Assembly: GCF_047946665.1 (NCBI RefSeq)
Contig: NZ_CP172312.1
Span: 2,976,001-3,040,000, forward strand
Length of the DNA stretch: 64,000 bases
From: Allohahella sp002354735
GTDB lineage: Bacteria > Pseudomonadota > Gammaproteobacteria > Pseudomonadales > Oleiphilaceae
Direction: 5' to 3'
Shown: positions 1-8,623 of the stretch, one piece after another
Numbering within the stretch: the stretch's first letter is position 1
Layout: each line of letters starts with the position of its first letter
The notes under the pieces: generated by a model
The model's input: the letters and a program-made list of their open reading frames with translations, nothing else
Databases searched by the model: none
What the model was told of the DNA's origin: nothing
Made by a program: the position numbers and the translations under genes

Positions 1-1200
1 GCCCTCCTCTCTAACTTGGCCTTCGCGTGCCTGATCCGCCGACTTCGGGTACTCGTTTGGATACCTGCGGATATGCGCCTTGAGCTTGTCCATCTGAGCA
101 TTCAGGGCGGGCGGCACCTGCTCGTAGACGTCGGTGATGAGTGACTCCAGCGGCGGAGGCGAACGTTTCTGCGCGCGCTTCATGGTTTCCAGAACCTCCT
201 TGCGGAGACTCTCCTGCAAGTTCTTTTCCTGGCTCTCGTCCCACCATTTCTTCTTGATCAGCCAGCGCTGCATCCGCAGGATCGGATCCTTGTCGTGCCA
301 GACGGCTTCTTCATCCTTGCTGCGATAGCCGGACGGATCATCTGACGAGGAATGCGCAGCGAGCCGGTAGGTGAGCATCTCGATCAGCACCGGTCGATTG
401 TCATCGACGGCGAGTTTGCGAGCAGCTCGCGTGGCTGCCAGGACTGCGAGGATGTCGTTGCCATCCACCCGGATGACATCCATCTTGTAGCCGAAGGCCC
501 TCGGTGCCACGCCGTCTGCCGCGAACTGTTCAACAGCGGGCGTGGAAATCGCGTAGCCATTATTGCGGCACAGGAAGATGACAGGGACACGCAGAACGGC
601 GGCCATATTCAGTGCCGCATGGAAGTCACCTTCGGAAGCGGCGCCCTCACCGAAGTAGACCGCTGTACAGTGACCATCGCCAGCGAGTTTCTGACCATAG
701 GCGTAGCCGGTGGCTTGGGGTATCTGAGTGGCGAGCGGCGATGACACCGTCATGTAATTGAGCTTGGTCGAACCATAATGCACCGGCATCTGGCGACCTT
801 TACCGTAGTCAAGGTCATTACCGAACAGCTGGTTCATGAACTCTTCGATGGTGAAACCACGATACGCCAGTGAAGCCTGCTCACGGTATTGCGCCATGAT
901 CATGTCACTATCGTCCAGTGCGGCGGTGCTGCCGACTACGGCGGCTTCCTCACCCGTACACTGCATGTAGAAACTGAGACGACCCTGACGCTGAGCAGCG
1001 AGCATGCGCTCATCCAGAATCCGGGTTGAAACCATGCTGCGATAGATACGCAGGGCCTGCGACTCATTCAGCTCGGGGGGCTTGCCGCCCTTATGGAGCG
1101 TCCCATCCACCTTTAGCAGGGAGAATGTCGGGATGCTGAATTCCGCGCCGTCCGTAAAAACCGGCGAATGAACGTCTTTCGATTTTTTTGTTGTTGTCAT
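1..1200 (-). CDS. bkdA1: Branched-chain 2-oxoacid dehydrogenase E1 alpha subunit (partial, 3' end off window)
   Basis: Thiamine-diphosphate E1 alpha subunit that decarboxylates the 2-oxoacids of valine, leucine and isoleucine in the cytoplasmic BCKDH complex. The reading frame is open for 400 codons to the window edge, close to the usual family length of about 410, so only the last few residues are missing. Visible marks are the TPP-binding stretch (FGEGAASEGDF followed by NNGYAIS) and the E1 phosphorylation-loop region (AAHSSSDDPSGYRS). The start is the ATG at 1200, with MTTTKK as N-terminus. E1 beta and E2 would be expected next, to the left of this window. A perfect 20-bp palindrome lies 70 bp upstream and probably controls the operon. 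Confidence 0.93.
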   Translation of the reverse strand, partial: MTTTKKSKDVHSPVFTDGAEFSIPTFSLLKVDGTLHKGGKPPELNESQALRIYRSMVSTRILDERMLAAQRQGRLSFYMQCTGEEAAVVGSTAALDDSDMIMAQYREQASLAYRGFTIEEFMNQLFGNDLDYGKGRQMPVHYGSTKLNYMTVSSPLATQIPQATGYAYGQKLAGDGHCTAVYFGEGAASEGDFHAALNMAAVLRVPVIFLCRNNGYAISTPAVEQFAADGVAPRAFGYKMDVIRVDGNDILAVLAATRAARKLAVDDNRPVLIEMLTYRLAAHSSSDDPSGYRSKDEEAVWHDKDPILRMQRWLIKKKWWDESQEKNLQESLRKEVLETMKRAQKRSPPPLESLITDVYEQVPPALNAQMDKLKAHIRRYPNEYPKSADQAREGQVREEG

Positions 1201-1269
1201 AATTCCTCTTCCTGATTGGGTCCGAGGGCCGGAGAGCCCCTTGTGAGGGCGCCGGTAGAACATGTTGGG

Positions 1270-1289
1270 TTACGTTAACGTTAACGTAA
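1270..1289. promoter_or_regulatory. Perfect 20-bp palindromic operator upstream of bkdA1
   Basis: TTACGTTAACGTTAACGTAA reads identically on both strands. It is made of overlapping ACGTTAACGT units and lies about 70 bp before the E1 alpha start. Its composition resembles the operators of MerR-family regulators of branched-chain amino acid catabolism (LiuR type), but that assignment is from memory of the motif class. A possible upstream promoter on the minus strand (TAGACA, about 16 bp, CACTAT) lies around 1300-1330. Confidence 0.6.
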
Positions 1290-1477
1290 GATGCCCAGTT
1301 GCGATAGTGCTAAAAGTGAGAAAATTGTCTACAGCATCTCAAGGTCAGGTATTGATGTGGGCAGGTCGTTAGCATGGATGGTGGCCTCAGCGGTGTCAGT
1401 TGTCCTCTTCTTGAACAATAGAAGCGTTTGAGGCCTGAAGCAATTTCGGGGCGGACGGGCTTAATGGGGCCGAGGGG

Positions 1478-1921
1478 TCACGCTGTTTCGTTCGAACTTT
1501 TTTCTGGACGGAACAGGACATATCCCACAGGGAAGATCAGTAGCGACACCCCAACACCTGTAGTGAGCAGGTCGGCAAGCGTGTGGTAGTTCTGATACAG
1601 CATGAGGAGCCCGTAGCCGACTAATGACGAAACGAGCGGCCATAACAATGACGGCATTATGAAGAGCGCGACTAAAACCAGACTAATAGCAATTGCTGAA
1701 TGAGTGCTGTAGTCAAGCCCGACTGCAGGCCAGATGCCCAGTTGATAATCCAGTACCATCAGACCGTAGGTGACGATGAGACCATGGATAAGGAGCAGCA
1801 CACCTTTGCGTGCGTGAGCCCAGTCTGTAACCAAGGCTCTTTGGGCTATCAACACGATGCAGATGACACCGAGCAGAGGCACGTAGGCATCGGCGATCGT
1901 GTCCAGGGTTTCGTAATTCAT
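1478..1921 (-). CDS. Small integral membrane protein, PAP2-like remnant motifs
   Basis: A 147-residue protein with about five hydrophobic segments. I do not recognise it with certainty. Two stretches recall the PAP2 phosphatase superfamily: YSTHSAIAISLV (compare the PSGH-type motif) and YHTLADLLTTGVGV (compare the HxxxD motif). The KxxxxxxRP motif and the serine of PSGH are missing, so it is unlikely to be a working PAP2 phosphatase. It is followed, after a gap upstream on the same strand, by the PspC-domain gene. It probably belongs to a group of small envelope or stress genes. Confidence 0.65.
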   Translation of the reverse strand: MNYETLDTIADAYVPLLGVICIVLIAQRALVTDWAHARKGVLLLIHGLIVTYGLMVLDYQLGIWPAVGLDYSTHSAIAISLVLVALFIMPSLLWPLVSSLVGYGLLMLYQNYHTLADLLTTGVGVSLLIFPVGYVLFRPEKSSNETA

Positions 1922-1951
1922 TGAGAGACTTCCTTGGGACCGCTTCGCCTT

Positions 1952-2167
1952 TTATTCGGCAGGATTCGTCCCGTTGGGAGAACCAGCCTGATCTGCTGGT
2001 GGCAAGACGAGCGCCAAGACCAGATAGACAGGGATCACGGCTCCGCCAGTGATGAGCAAAACCAGAAGCCCAAACATTCGAACCTTGAAAGCGCTGGTAT
2101 TGCGGTATTCTGCGATCCCACCTGCCACACCGAACAGGACTCGGCGTTTCGATTTTTTTAGCTGCAT
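1952..2167 (-). CDS. PspC-domain membrane protein
   Basis: A 71-residue protein with the PspC fold signature: a basic N-terminus and VLFGVAGGIAEY, then one long hydrophobic segment (about residues 30-57) ending in LPP. PspC-type proteins sit in the inner membrane and take part in phage-shock or envelope-stress signalling. Here it is a single-domain protein with no pspA or pspB beside it, so the pathway it serves is unknown. It is about 30 bp upstream of the 147-residue membrane protein gene and may be co-transcribed with it. Confidence 0.8.
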   Translation of the reverse strand: MQLKKSKRRVLFGVAGGIAEYRNTSAFKVRMFGLLVLLITGGAVIPVYLVLALVLPPADQAGSPNGTNPAE

Positions 2168-2302
2168 AATTCCCCGTGATTAGCGATATCGTTCAAGAGA
2201 TTAGTTCAACAGGCTCCAGTGCCTGATGTGGCTCTTTCGAAAGCGCTTGCTAACGGCTGTGACTGATCCCATTTTTTTCCCTTGGCAGCTTCGAGGTGTG
2301 GT

Positions 2303-2707
2303 CTAAAGACCTTCGCTCTCGGAGAAGGCATGATCGCACGCTAGCGCAATGAAAGATTCTACTCGTTTACTCTCTATATCTTCGACTGTGTGAAGCTTAA
2401 GGTGCCTGCGATACTTTCCGTTGCCCGCCAGGCTGCACTCTGCATCAGGCAAAGTTGCGCCGTGGCTGAACTCGATCGATACATGTTTGGCGTACGAAAA
2501 AATACCACAGAACGGCGACCCCGCTATGGAGAAGAGAATGCCGCCATATTTAACTTCCTCTGCAACATCGGGGTTCGCCGCCAGCGCCAGCTGACGAAGC
2601 TTGTCTGCGATGGCGAAGTGTTCTTCGTTCAGACTGCGAATGTCATTCAGCAGCGTCTCGATTCGTTCTGTAGTCACGTTGGCGTCCTTGCGAGTGGTGG
2701 TGCTCAA
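2303..2707 (-). CDS. DUF1801-family protein
   Basis: A 134-residue soluble protein of the DUF1801 (YdhG-like) family, whose biochemical role is not established. Family marks are the EEVKYGGILFS stretch, the central aromatic FSYAKHVSIEF strand and the C-terminal GNGKYRRHLKL stretch. It lies 4 bp downstream of the DUF488 reading frame on the same strand, so the two were probably an operon before DUF488 was disrupted. The start used is the first ATG (MSTTTRK); a later start is possible because the first 10-12 residues are low complexity. Confidence 0.75.
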   Translation of the reverse strand: MSTTTRKDANVTTERIETLLNDIRSLNEEHFAIADKLRQLALAANPDVAEEVKYGGILFSIAGSPFCGIFSYAKHVSIEFSHGATLPDAECSLAGNGKYRRHLKLHTVEDIESKRVESFIALACDHAFSESEGL

Positions 2708-2711
2708 TAAC

Positions 2712-3061
2712 TCAGCCCAGCTTCTCGAGGTACTCTTTCAGCACATGAGCATGATTGTGCTGCTCATCTTTTGCACCATAGAGAAGGACAAGGTTCTTCT
2801 GACTTACCTCTTCGAGATGGGCTTTCGCTACTGACTTATTATCGCTGAGCTCACTCATGTATTTCTTTCTGAAATCGCCCCACTTCTCGGGATCATGATC
2901 GAACCACTTTCGAAGATCGTCGCTTGGCGCAAGATCTTTCCAGTGACCGTCAAGATCAACTTCGTCCTTGGAAACGCCCCGCGTGGCCACAGACGATCTA
3001 CGAGTGCGTGATAGCCCTGCGGTAGGTCATTATCATAGATTCGATGGATCTTGATGTTCAT
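2712..3061 (-). pseudogene. DUF488-family gene split by a frameshift
   Basis: The N-terminal frame (from 3061, MNIKIHRIYDNDL...VDRLWPRG) and the C-terminal frame (RGVSKDEVDLDGHWKDLAPS...) together make one DUF488 protein of about 115 residues. They are in different frames. The break lies in the RLWPRG codons at about 2975-2985, in a G/C-rich run, where the sequence is two bases too long or one too short compared with the family motif DRLWPRGVSK. Either the gene is broken or the assembly has an error. Its role would be unknown in any case. Confidence 0.8.
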
Positions 3062-3257
3062 GGGTGCTCCTGCGGCTGTTTTCGTCAGTCTTGCTGCATG
3101 CTGGGGGCCGCCCGGCTTGGGCTAGCTTTGCTTCGAAGAAGAGCTGCTTTGCCTGAAATTGAGGGTATGATCGCGAATAAACTCATGATTATCCAGACTC
3201 TTCCGCTTCGACGTTGAAACCGCTACCCTGCCCGTCCACTTCAAGGATGAGGTATTC

Positions 3258-3705
3258 ATGGCAGTTCATGACCACGGCTATAAACAGCTGTTTTCACATC
3301 CGGAGATGGTGCGAGATCTCCTGCTCGGCTTCGTGACGATTACTCGCCAACCTCATCGTCTGGCTCGATCAGGATCGGCAAGCGGACCTGGTAAGAGCCT
3401 TCAATGAGTGGATTGGGCGTATACTGATCAGAAATAAGGTAGAAGGCGTCGAGCTGGAATCAATTCGGAACCTTACGGAGATGCACAGCATGTTAAATGA
3501 ACGAAGCAACAACTGGGGCCGGGCTTATATTGAGCAAGGCATTGAGCTCGGCGAAGCGCGGACCCTCAAGCGGCAGTTGACTCGACGATTTGGTGTGCTG
3601 CCGCAATGGGCCGTAGAGCGGGTCGATGGAGCCAAAGGCGAGCAACTCGAGCGATGGCTGGACCTGGTCCTCGACGCAGATTCACTCGAACAGGTCTTTG
3701 ACTGA
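3258..3705 (+). pseudogene. Relic of an Rpn-family (PD-(D/E)XK) recombination-promoting nuclease / transposase-like gene
   Basis: The start (MAVHDHGYKQLFSHPEMVRDLL) is the typical N-terminus of Rpn/YhgA-like proteins. After about 26 residues the frame is lost, and a second frame from about 3352 carries the family C-terminus (LIVWLDQDRQADLVRAFNEW, then ERSNNWGRAYIEQG and a tail ending at 3705). About 150 residues remain of a protein that is normally around 300, and the catalytic middle is missing. The gene therefore has an internal deletion plus a frameshift and should not make a nuclease. Confidence 0.75.
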
Positions 3706-3756
3706 TCATCACCGCCTCGCGCCTCGGCGAGATTGCCACGAGCCTCATCATCACGC

Positions 3757-5259
3757 TTAGCTTGTCGAGGCTCTCAGGCGGACCGCCGTGCGAGTTAATG
3801 CCTTCAGCTCGTTTATAACTTCCTCTGTCATAGGCGCTTCCATCCTCCAGGACCAGTTGGTCTCATTGACCACCCCAGGTAGATTCATCCTTGCCTCGGA
3901 ACCCAGGTTGAGAACGTCCTGCATAGGAATAACGACTGTGTGCGCTCTTGTCCGCATCGCGGTTAACATGAGACGCCAGGGGGGACTCAAGTCCATATCA
4001 CTTTGTGAGTCCTGCCAATAACGTTCAAGAAACTGGCGCTTCTCATCGCTCAGACTGTCATACCACCCCATCGTGGTATCAGTATCGTGCGTGCCAGTGT
4101 AAACGACCGCATTGTCGTCAACTGCTTCAGGTAGATGGTTATTCGGGGATAGATCCAGTCCAAAGCCATACTGTAGAACTCGAATGCCAGGGATCCTGTT
4201 ATCGAGGCGCAATTTGTCGACAGCTTCTGTGATGATGCCGATATCTTCTGCGATCAGTCGTATCGGCCCGAGCGCGTCATAAATGGCATCAAAAAACGCC
4301 TGACCCGGCCCTTCGATCCATGCGCCATCGCCTGGCTTTGATGGATCGGAGATCGACCAGAAGGACTCCAGTGCTCTGAAATGGTCCACCCGTATGAGGT
4401 CGAATAACGATGTCAGACGCCGGATACGACTTACCCACCATTGATACCGATCGGCGGCATGGTTTGACCATTCATAAGTGGGCATGCCCCAATTTTGTGG
4501 CTCACCCCCGAAGAAATCATCGGGCGGGACGCCGGCGTATGACTTGATCGCTCGGGTATTCGGGTCGAGCGAAAAGAGTTCAGGATTGGCCCAAACATCA
4601 CAGCTTTCATAGCCGACATAGATAGGTGCATCGCCGATGAGTTCCACCTTATGGTCGTGTGCGCATGCGCGCAGTTCAGACCACTGTCGATTGAATTCAT
4701 ACTGACAGAAACACCAGAATTCATGCTGTTCTTTGAACGATTGTTTGGCGGTACGAAGTGCCTCTGGATCGCGCTGGGCAAGATCCTGAGGCCAGTCATA
4801 CCAGCGAACGGTGCCATAATGATCTGCCAAAGCATGAAATAAGGCGTAATCATCCAGCCACGCGCCCTCTTGCGCCTTGAACGTTTCGAGGGCCTTGAGA
4901 TTGGCCTTATTTTTCCGAAATTCCTGAAATGATCGTTGAAGTAAACGATGTTTCAAGCGGCGGCTTACATGAATATCCGAAGCTCTTTCCTTAGGCGAAG
5001 GCCTGCCCTCACTTGAAACATCGTGCAATTCAGCAGTATCGATCAATGCTGGATCGCCCGCTATCGCGGATGTTGACGAATACGGGCTACCCACAGCATC
5101 CGGCGGACCGACTGGAAGCATCTGCCAAACAGATTGTCCAGCCGATGCCAGCTGCCTCATGAATTCCTGCGAAGCTGCGCCGATATTGCCGATGCCGTCG
5201 GCGCTGGGAAGGGAGGATGGATGCAGCAGAATTCCGGATCTTCGGGGCGAGGTATCCAA
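3757..5259 (-). CDS. malQ: 4-alpha-glucanotransferase (amylomaltase)
   Basis: A GH77 enzyme of 500 residues, the family's usual short form. It transfers maltosyl or longer glucan units between alpha-1,4-glucans in the cytoplasm. Family marks in order: N-terminal SGILLHPSSLP, IGDAPIYVGYESCDVW, the nucleophile region RVDHFRALESFW, the acid/base region LIAEDIGIITEAV, and GTHDTDTTMGWY. Start ATG at 5259. It stands alone, flanked by the Rpn relic and a divergent membrane-protein gene, so no glycogen or maltose operon is visible here. Confidence 0.95.
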   Translation of the reverse strand: MDTSPRRSGILLHPSSLPSADGIGNIGAASQEFMRQLASAGQSVWQMLPVGPPDAVGSPYSSTSAIAGDPALIDTAELHDVSSEGRPSPKERASDIHVSRRLKHRLLQRSFQEFRKNKANLKALETFKAQEGAWLDDYALFHALADHYGTVRWYDWPQDLAQRDPEALRTAKQSFKEQHEFWCFCQYEFNRQWSELRACAHDHKVELIGDAPIYVGYESCDVWANPELFSLDPNTRAIKSYAGVPPDDFFGGEPQNWGMPTYEWSNHAADRYQWWVSRIRRLTSLFDLIRVDHFRALESFWSISDPSKPGDGAWIEGPGQAFFDAIYDALGPIRLIAEDIGIITEAVDKLRLDNRIPGIRVLQYGFGLDLSPNNHLPEAVDDNAVVYTGTHDTDTTMGWYDSLSDEKRQFLERYWQDSQSDMDLSPPWRLMLTAMRTRAHTVVIPMQDVLNLGSEARMNLPGVVNETNWSWRMEAPMTEEVINELKALTRTAVRLRASTS

Positions 5260-5497
5260 AAGAAGGGTAGCTCCTTATCAAATGGTGGGGAGAGGCGGGT
5301 AGTTGTACTCAGTACCATACAGATTTGCCCCGTGAACTGAACCTATACGAGTGATTTCTCCTGATGGCCGCAATGCCAGACTGGGCTAAAAGATGAGCGC
5401 TTTAGAGCCAGAAAGTCTTATCGGCCGCGATGCTGGCAGCGTATTGTTTAAACAGTAGTTCCGTAAACGAACCGAGGTTCTCTCGAGGAGTTTTCCC

Positions 5498-6037
5498 ATG
5501 AAACGTATGTACTACATCGCAGCTGATCTCGAACGGGTGGCTTCGGTGTCGGAAGACCTGCACGCTAACGGCATCACTGATGCGCAATTCAATGTCGTCA
5601 GTGCAAACGAAGGTGCGCTCGACGAACAACACATACACGGCGCGAATTTTATTCGGCGTCTGGACATCATTCATTCGATGGAGCGAGGACTGCTAGGCGG
5701 TATGCTGCTCGGCGTGGTGATCGTACTCTGTCTGCAGTTCTTTACTGCCTTTGGCACGACGATGGGCCTTGGGATTCAGGCTGCGATCGTATTGTTCTTC
5801 AGTTGCGCCGGCACCTGGATTGGTGGGATGGGTGGTATAGGCACTGAAAATTACAAGATTCGCCCGTTTCACGATGCGGTTGCCGAAGGCAAACTGCTGT
5901 TGATGGTCGATGTTCCCAGAAAGCTCGAACCGACAATTCGCAAACTTATGACCAAGCGTCATCGCGACGTCAGACTGGCGGGTGTTGGCTCATCGTTCAA
6001 CAATCCTTTTGCGCAAACTGAAAAATTGGCGCACTAG
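5498..6037 (+). CDS. Membrane protein with DUF1269-like layout
   Basis: A 179-residue protein of unknown function. It has a soluble N-terminal part (about residues 1-60), two adjacent hydrophobic segments (about 68-90 and 95-118, with a glycine-rich GGMGGIGTE turn), then a short soluble domain with the strand KLLLMVDV. This layout resembles DUF1269-type stress membrane proteins. The start is well supported by CGAGGAG 7-8 bases before the ATG. It is divergent from malQ, with about 240 bp between the two. Confidence 0.65.
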   Translation: MKRMYYIAADLERVASVSEDLHANGITDAQFNVVSANEGALDEQHIHGANFIRRLDIIHSMERGLLGGMLLGVVIVLCLQFFTAFGTTMGLGIQAAIVLFFSCAGTWIGGMGGIGTENYKIRPFHDAVAEGKLLLMVDVPRKLEPTIRKLMTKRHRDVRLAGVGSSFNNPFAQTEKLAH

Positions 6038-6043
6038 CTGTGA

Positions 6044-6071
6044 GGTGCTGACCGCATGAGCGGTCAGCACC
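6044..6071. terminator. 12-bp perfect hairpin between convergent genes
   Basis: GGTGCTGACCGC, loop ATGA, then GCGGTCAGCACC, starting seven bases after the stop codon of the upstream membrane protein. The stem is strong but no T tract follows on either strand, so termination is likely but not certain. Confidence 0.45.
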
Positions 6072-6345
6072 CAGGATGGGGTGCTCACGCAGTAAATCTC
6101 CAAAGTCTGCGGCTGACTGACTCGGCTTTTCCTCCATAGACAGATGAGCGACGTCCTGATAGACCACCAGGCCTGATCCGGCGATGTCCTCCTGAAAACG
6201 ATAGGCATTCTCTACCGGGAAATACTTGTCTTCCTCTGCCCACAGAATGAGCGCTGGCACCTGAATCTGGGGAATCAACGCACTATTCTCGTCGAGCCTC
6301 GCCTTGACCCGTTAGGTGAAGGATTCGCGCTTGCCATCGAGTGTC
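6072..6345 (-). pseudogene. 3' fragment of a second alpha/beta hydrolase gene
   Basis: Over about 78 residues this fragment is roughly 80% identical, by eye, to the C-terminus of the intact hydrolase at 7144-8061. It includes the acid-residue segment (LILWAEEDKYFPVEN) and the catalytic-histidine segment (YQDVAHLSMEE). A TAA codon interrupts the frame at about 6314-6316, where the intact copy has TQRVKARLDE. Nothing upstream of the TLDGKRE codons remains. It is a diverged paralogue destroyed from its 5' side, next to the YhcG relic. Confidence 0.8.
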
Positions 6346-6420
6346 CAGGTATCGCGACGATCTGAAGGCGCACGTTCAGTTCTCTGAGAAGAGATCCTGG
6401 GTGCGGCATGATGAGCACTA

Positions 6421-7095
6421 TCATGTGGATTTTCTGGTGGGATGTGAGGGATCTTCTGCCTTGGCTGACCGTAACCGGAGGGCCTTTTCCCGTTCTCGCT
6501 CCAACTCTCGTTTGAGCTCTTCTTCGCTAGGGAGTTCGGTAAGGTACTTGGAGGCAAAGAGTTGCTTGCTCTCATTCAGCACCGAGTATTTGGCGACAGT
6601 GTTGTTGCGCTCACTGCAGAGGATCAGACCAATGGTGGGATTGTCGTCAGCACGGCGCTCGAGATCACTCTCCTGATACGTTTTGTCCTGCAGGTTTAGA
6701 AAGTCGAGTATGTATGGATCTCGCAGGTATTCCTGCGGTGACTCTACCAGCTCTGCTGTTTTTTCTTGCGCCTCTCGCTCGACGAGTTGCTTATCCTGAC
6801 TGGCTAACAGACGCTCGTAGTAGAGAACACCGAGCTGGCGTTCCAGGGCGCGGGCGCTCCAGTTCTGTGTGGCCGCTTCGGTGGCATACCATTCCCGCGC
6901 GACAGGATTCTCAACCCGAATAAGGCTTCGGTAATGTGTCCAACTCAATTCGAGACGCAGTGCGTCGCGATTTCGGAACGTGAGATAGAACTGCCGCATA
7001 TTACGCAAGTTGGTCACATCAAAGCCATATACGGGCATACGGGCCAGCCCGTCTTCCGAACAGATGTTTGTTGTTCCCAACGTTCCGCTGACCAT
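6421..7095 (-). pseudogene. YhcG/DUF1016 nuclease gene with the catalytic core deleted
   Basis: The protein part is clearly DUF1016 (YhcG): MRQFYLTF, LSWTHYRSLIRVENP, QNWSARALERQLGVLYYERLLAS, RDPYILDFLNLQ, and the C-terminal NPTIGLILCSERNNTVAKYSVL. Between ESDLE and DDNPTIGL, at about 6650, the family normally has some 80-90 residues containing the PD-(D/E)XK core (FVARQKR and DLVFYN region). They are absent here, while the reading frame stays open. About 100 N-terminal residues are also missing. It lies between the intact hydrolase and the hydrolase fragment. It should be inactive as a nuclease. Confidence 0.8.
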
Positions 7096-7143
7096 GTCCT
7101 TGGATCTTCTCCAAAGGCATATTCCCGACTCGCTACGCAGCTT

Positions 7144-8061
7144 TTACAGGGGGTGCTCGCGCAGAAAACCTTCAAAGTCAGTTGCTGACAGGCGCGGCAC
7201 TTCTTCCATCGGGAGATGAGCGACATCCTGATAAACCACCAAACGTGATCCGGCGATGTCCTCATGAAAACGATGGGCATTCTCTACCGGAAAATACTTG
7301 TCTTCCTCTCCCCACAGAATGAGCGCTGGCACCTGAACCTGGGGAATCAACGCACTGTCCTCGTCGAGCCTTGCCTTGACCCGTTGGGTGAAGGCTTCGC
7401 GCTTGCCATCGAGCGTGGATATTTCGTAGTAGCGGTCTACGAGCTCGTCACTGATCAGGTCCTTGTCGTGGTAGATATCCCGCAGACTCGTGGCGAAAGC
7501 GAAGCGCGGCAGGTAACTTGCCATCAGCGTGTCGAACACCGGATACTGCGCAAACTGAATAGCTGGCGGCCATGAATCCTGCGGATAGCCGAGGGCGTTG
7601 AGCAGGGTCAGCGTTTGCGTTTGTTCGGGGTGATCGACAGCGAATTGCCAGGCAATGCGGCCGCCAAGTGAGTTGCCGGCGATATGAACTTTATCCACGC
7701 CCAGCTGCTCGAGAAACGCATGCACGAACTGAACGTCGTCGGCCACTTCATAGGCAGCCGCTGGATGGGGCTCGGTCAGACCGCTTCCAGGCAAGTCGAC
7801 CCGGATAACCCGGTAGTGTGGCGCAAGCGAGCTGGCCCACTGATCCCAGGTGTGTAGCGATGAGCCGGTACCATGGAGCAGCAGAATCGGCTCGCCGCTG
7901 CCTTCGTCGCGGTAGTGGATCTTCATGCCGGTGACCTGCACAGTCTGTGACTGCGCGTTACGATACTTGGCTTCGATATCCGTGTGAGAGGCGGGACTGG
8001 AACAGCCTGATGCCGGAACGATGAGTGCCACAACAAACAGCTTTTTGACCAAGCGAAACAT
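7144..8061 (-). CDS. Alpha/beta-fold hydrolase, probable lipoprotein
   Basis: A 305-residue hydrolase with a Sec-type signal (MFRLVKKLFVVALIVPASGC). The cysteine at about residue 20 fits a lipobox loosely, with Ala in place of Leu at -3. Catalytic set: oxyanion loop LLHGTGSSLHTW, nucleophile elbow GNSLGG, acid in LILWGEEDKYFP, histidine in YQDVAHLP. The start at 8061 is chosen over the upstream in-frame codon because AAGGAGT precedes it and the signal begins there. The substrate is unknown. It diverges from a truncated AraC-type regulator that may once have controlled it. Confidence 0.85.
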   Translation of the reverse strand: MFRLVKKLFVVALIVPASGCSSPASHTDIEAKYRNAQSQTVQVTGMKIHYRDEGSGEPILLLHGTGSSLHTWDQWASSLAPHYRVIRVDLPGSGLTEPHPAAAYEVADDVQFVHAFLEQLGVDKVHIAGNSLGGRIAWQFAVDHPEQTQTLTLLNALGYPQDSWPPAIQFAQYPVFDTLMASYLPRFAFATSLRDIYHDKDLISDELVDRYYEISTLDGKREAFTQRVKARLDEDSALIPQVQVPALILWGEEDKYFPVENAHRFHEDIAGSRLVVYQDVAHLPMEEVPRLSATDFEGFLREHPL

Positions 8062-8140
8062 GGGCAGAGACTCCTTATATTTACATGCCGCCACTGTAAG
8101 CCGGGGCAAGCCATTTCACGCGTCCGGCGGTAACTGACCC

Positions 8141-8553
8141 ATGTCCTCACGTAACATCACCAGCGCCAGCAACAAAGCTGGCTCACCCAAGGCCCAGGGC
8201 ATTTCCTATCATGCCTTTCGCGGCACTCTGGCAGCTGCAGTGGACAAGGCGGTGGTGCCGGAAGGCGAGCTCGAGCGGAGCCTGGGGCTCGACCTGCACA
8301 GCCTCTCACCCAGCGACCGAGTGCCGGTAGAGCTTGTTCAGCAGCTATGGGCGCGGCTTGAAGCGGTCGCCACGACCACCGACTACGGTTTGATTATCGG
8401 CCAGTACATTTCGCCGGATACCAAGGGCCTGTTGGCCAGCTGGGTGAGCCAGTGCAAGTCGCTCGGCGAAGCTTTGCGCGTGTTCGTGCAGAACTCGGTT
8501 TTGATGAGTCAGCTGGAATGCTATTCGTTAAAGGAGCGAGACGGGCTTGCCGT
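8141..8553 (+). pseudogene. AraC-family regulator, N-terminal domain only, cut by an IS3-family element
   Basis: About 138 codons of an AraC regulator of the type with an N-terminal arabinose-binding-like domain (residues about 25-138, with LVQQLWARLEA, DYGLIIGQYI and SLGEALRVFVQNS). The frame runs into the IS left end at 8554, so the C-terminal helix-turn-helix half is missing. The missing part does not reappear beyond the right end of the IS. It cannot bind DNA as it stands. Confidence 0.8.
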
Positions 8554-8623
8554 TGTAATCCCCCCAGATTTTAACGGTACTTTTGAGTAGAGCGTTTTAT
8601 GATGAGAACATCAGGAGCGATCT

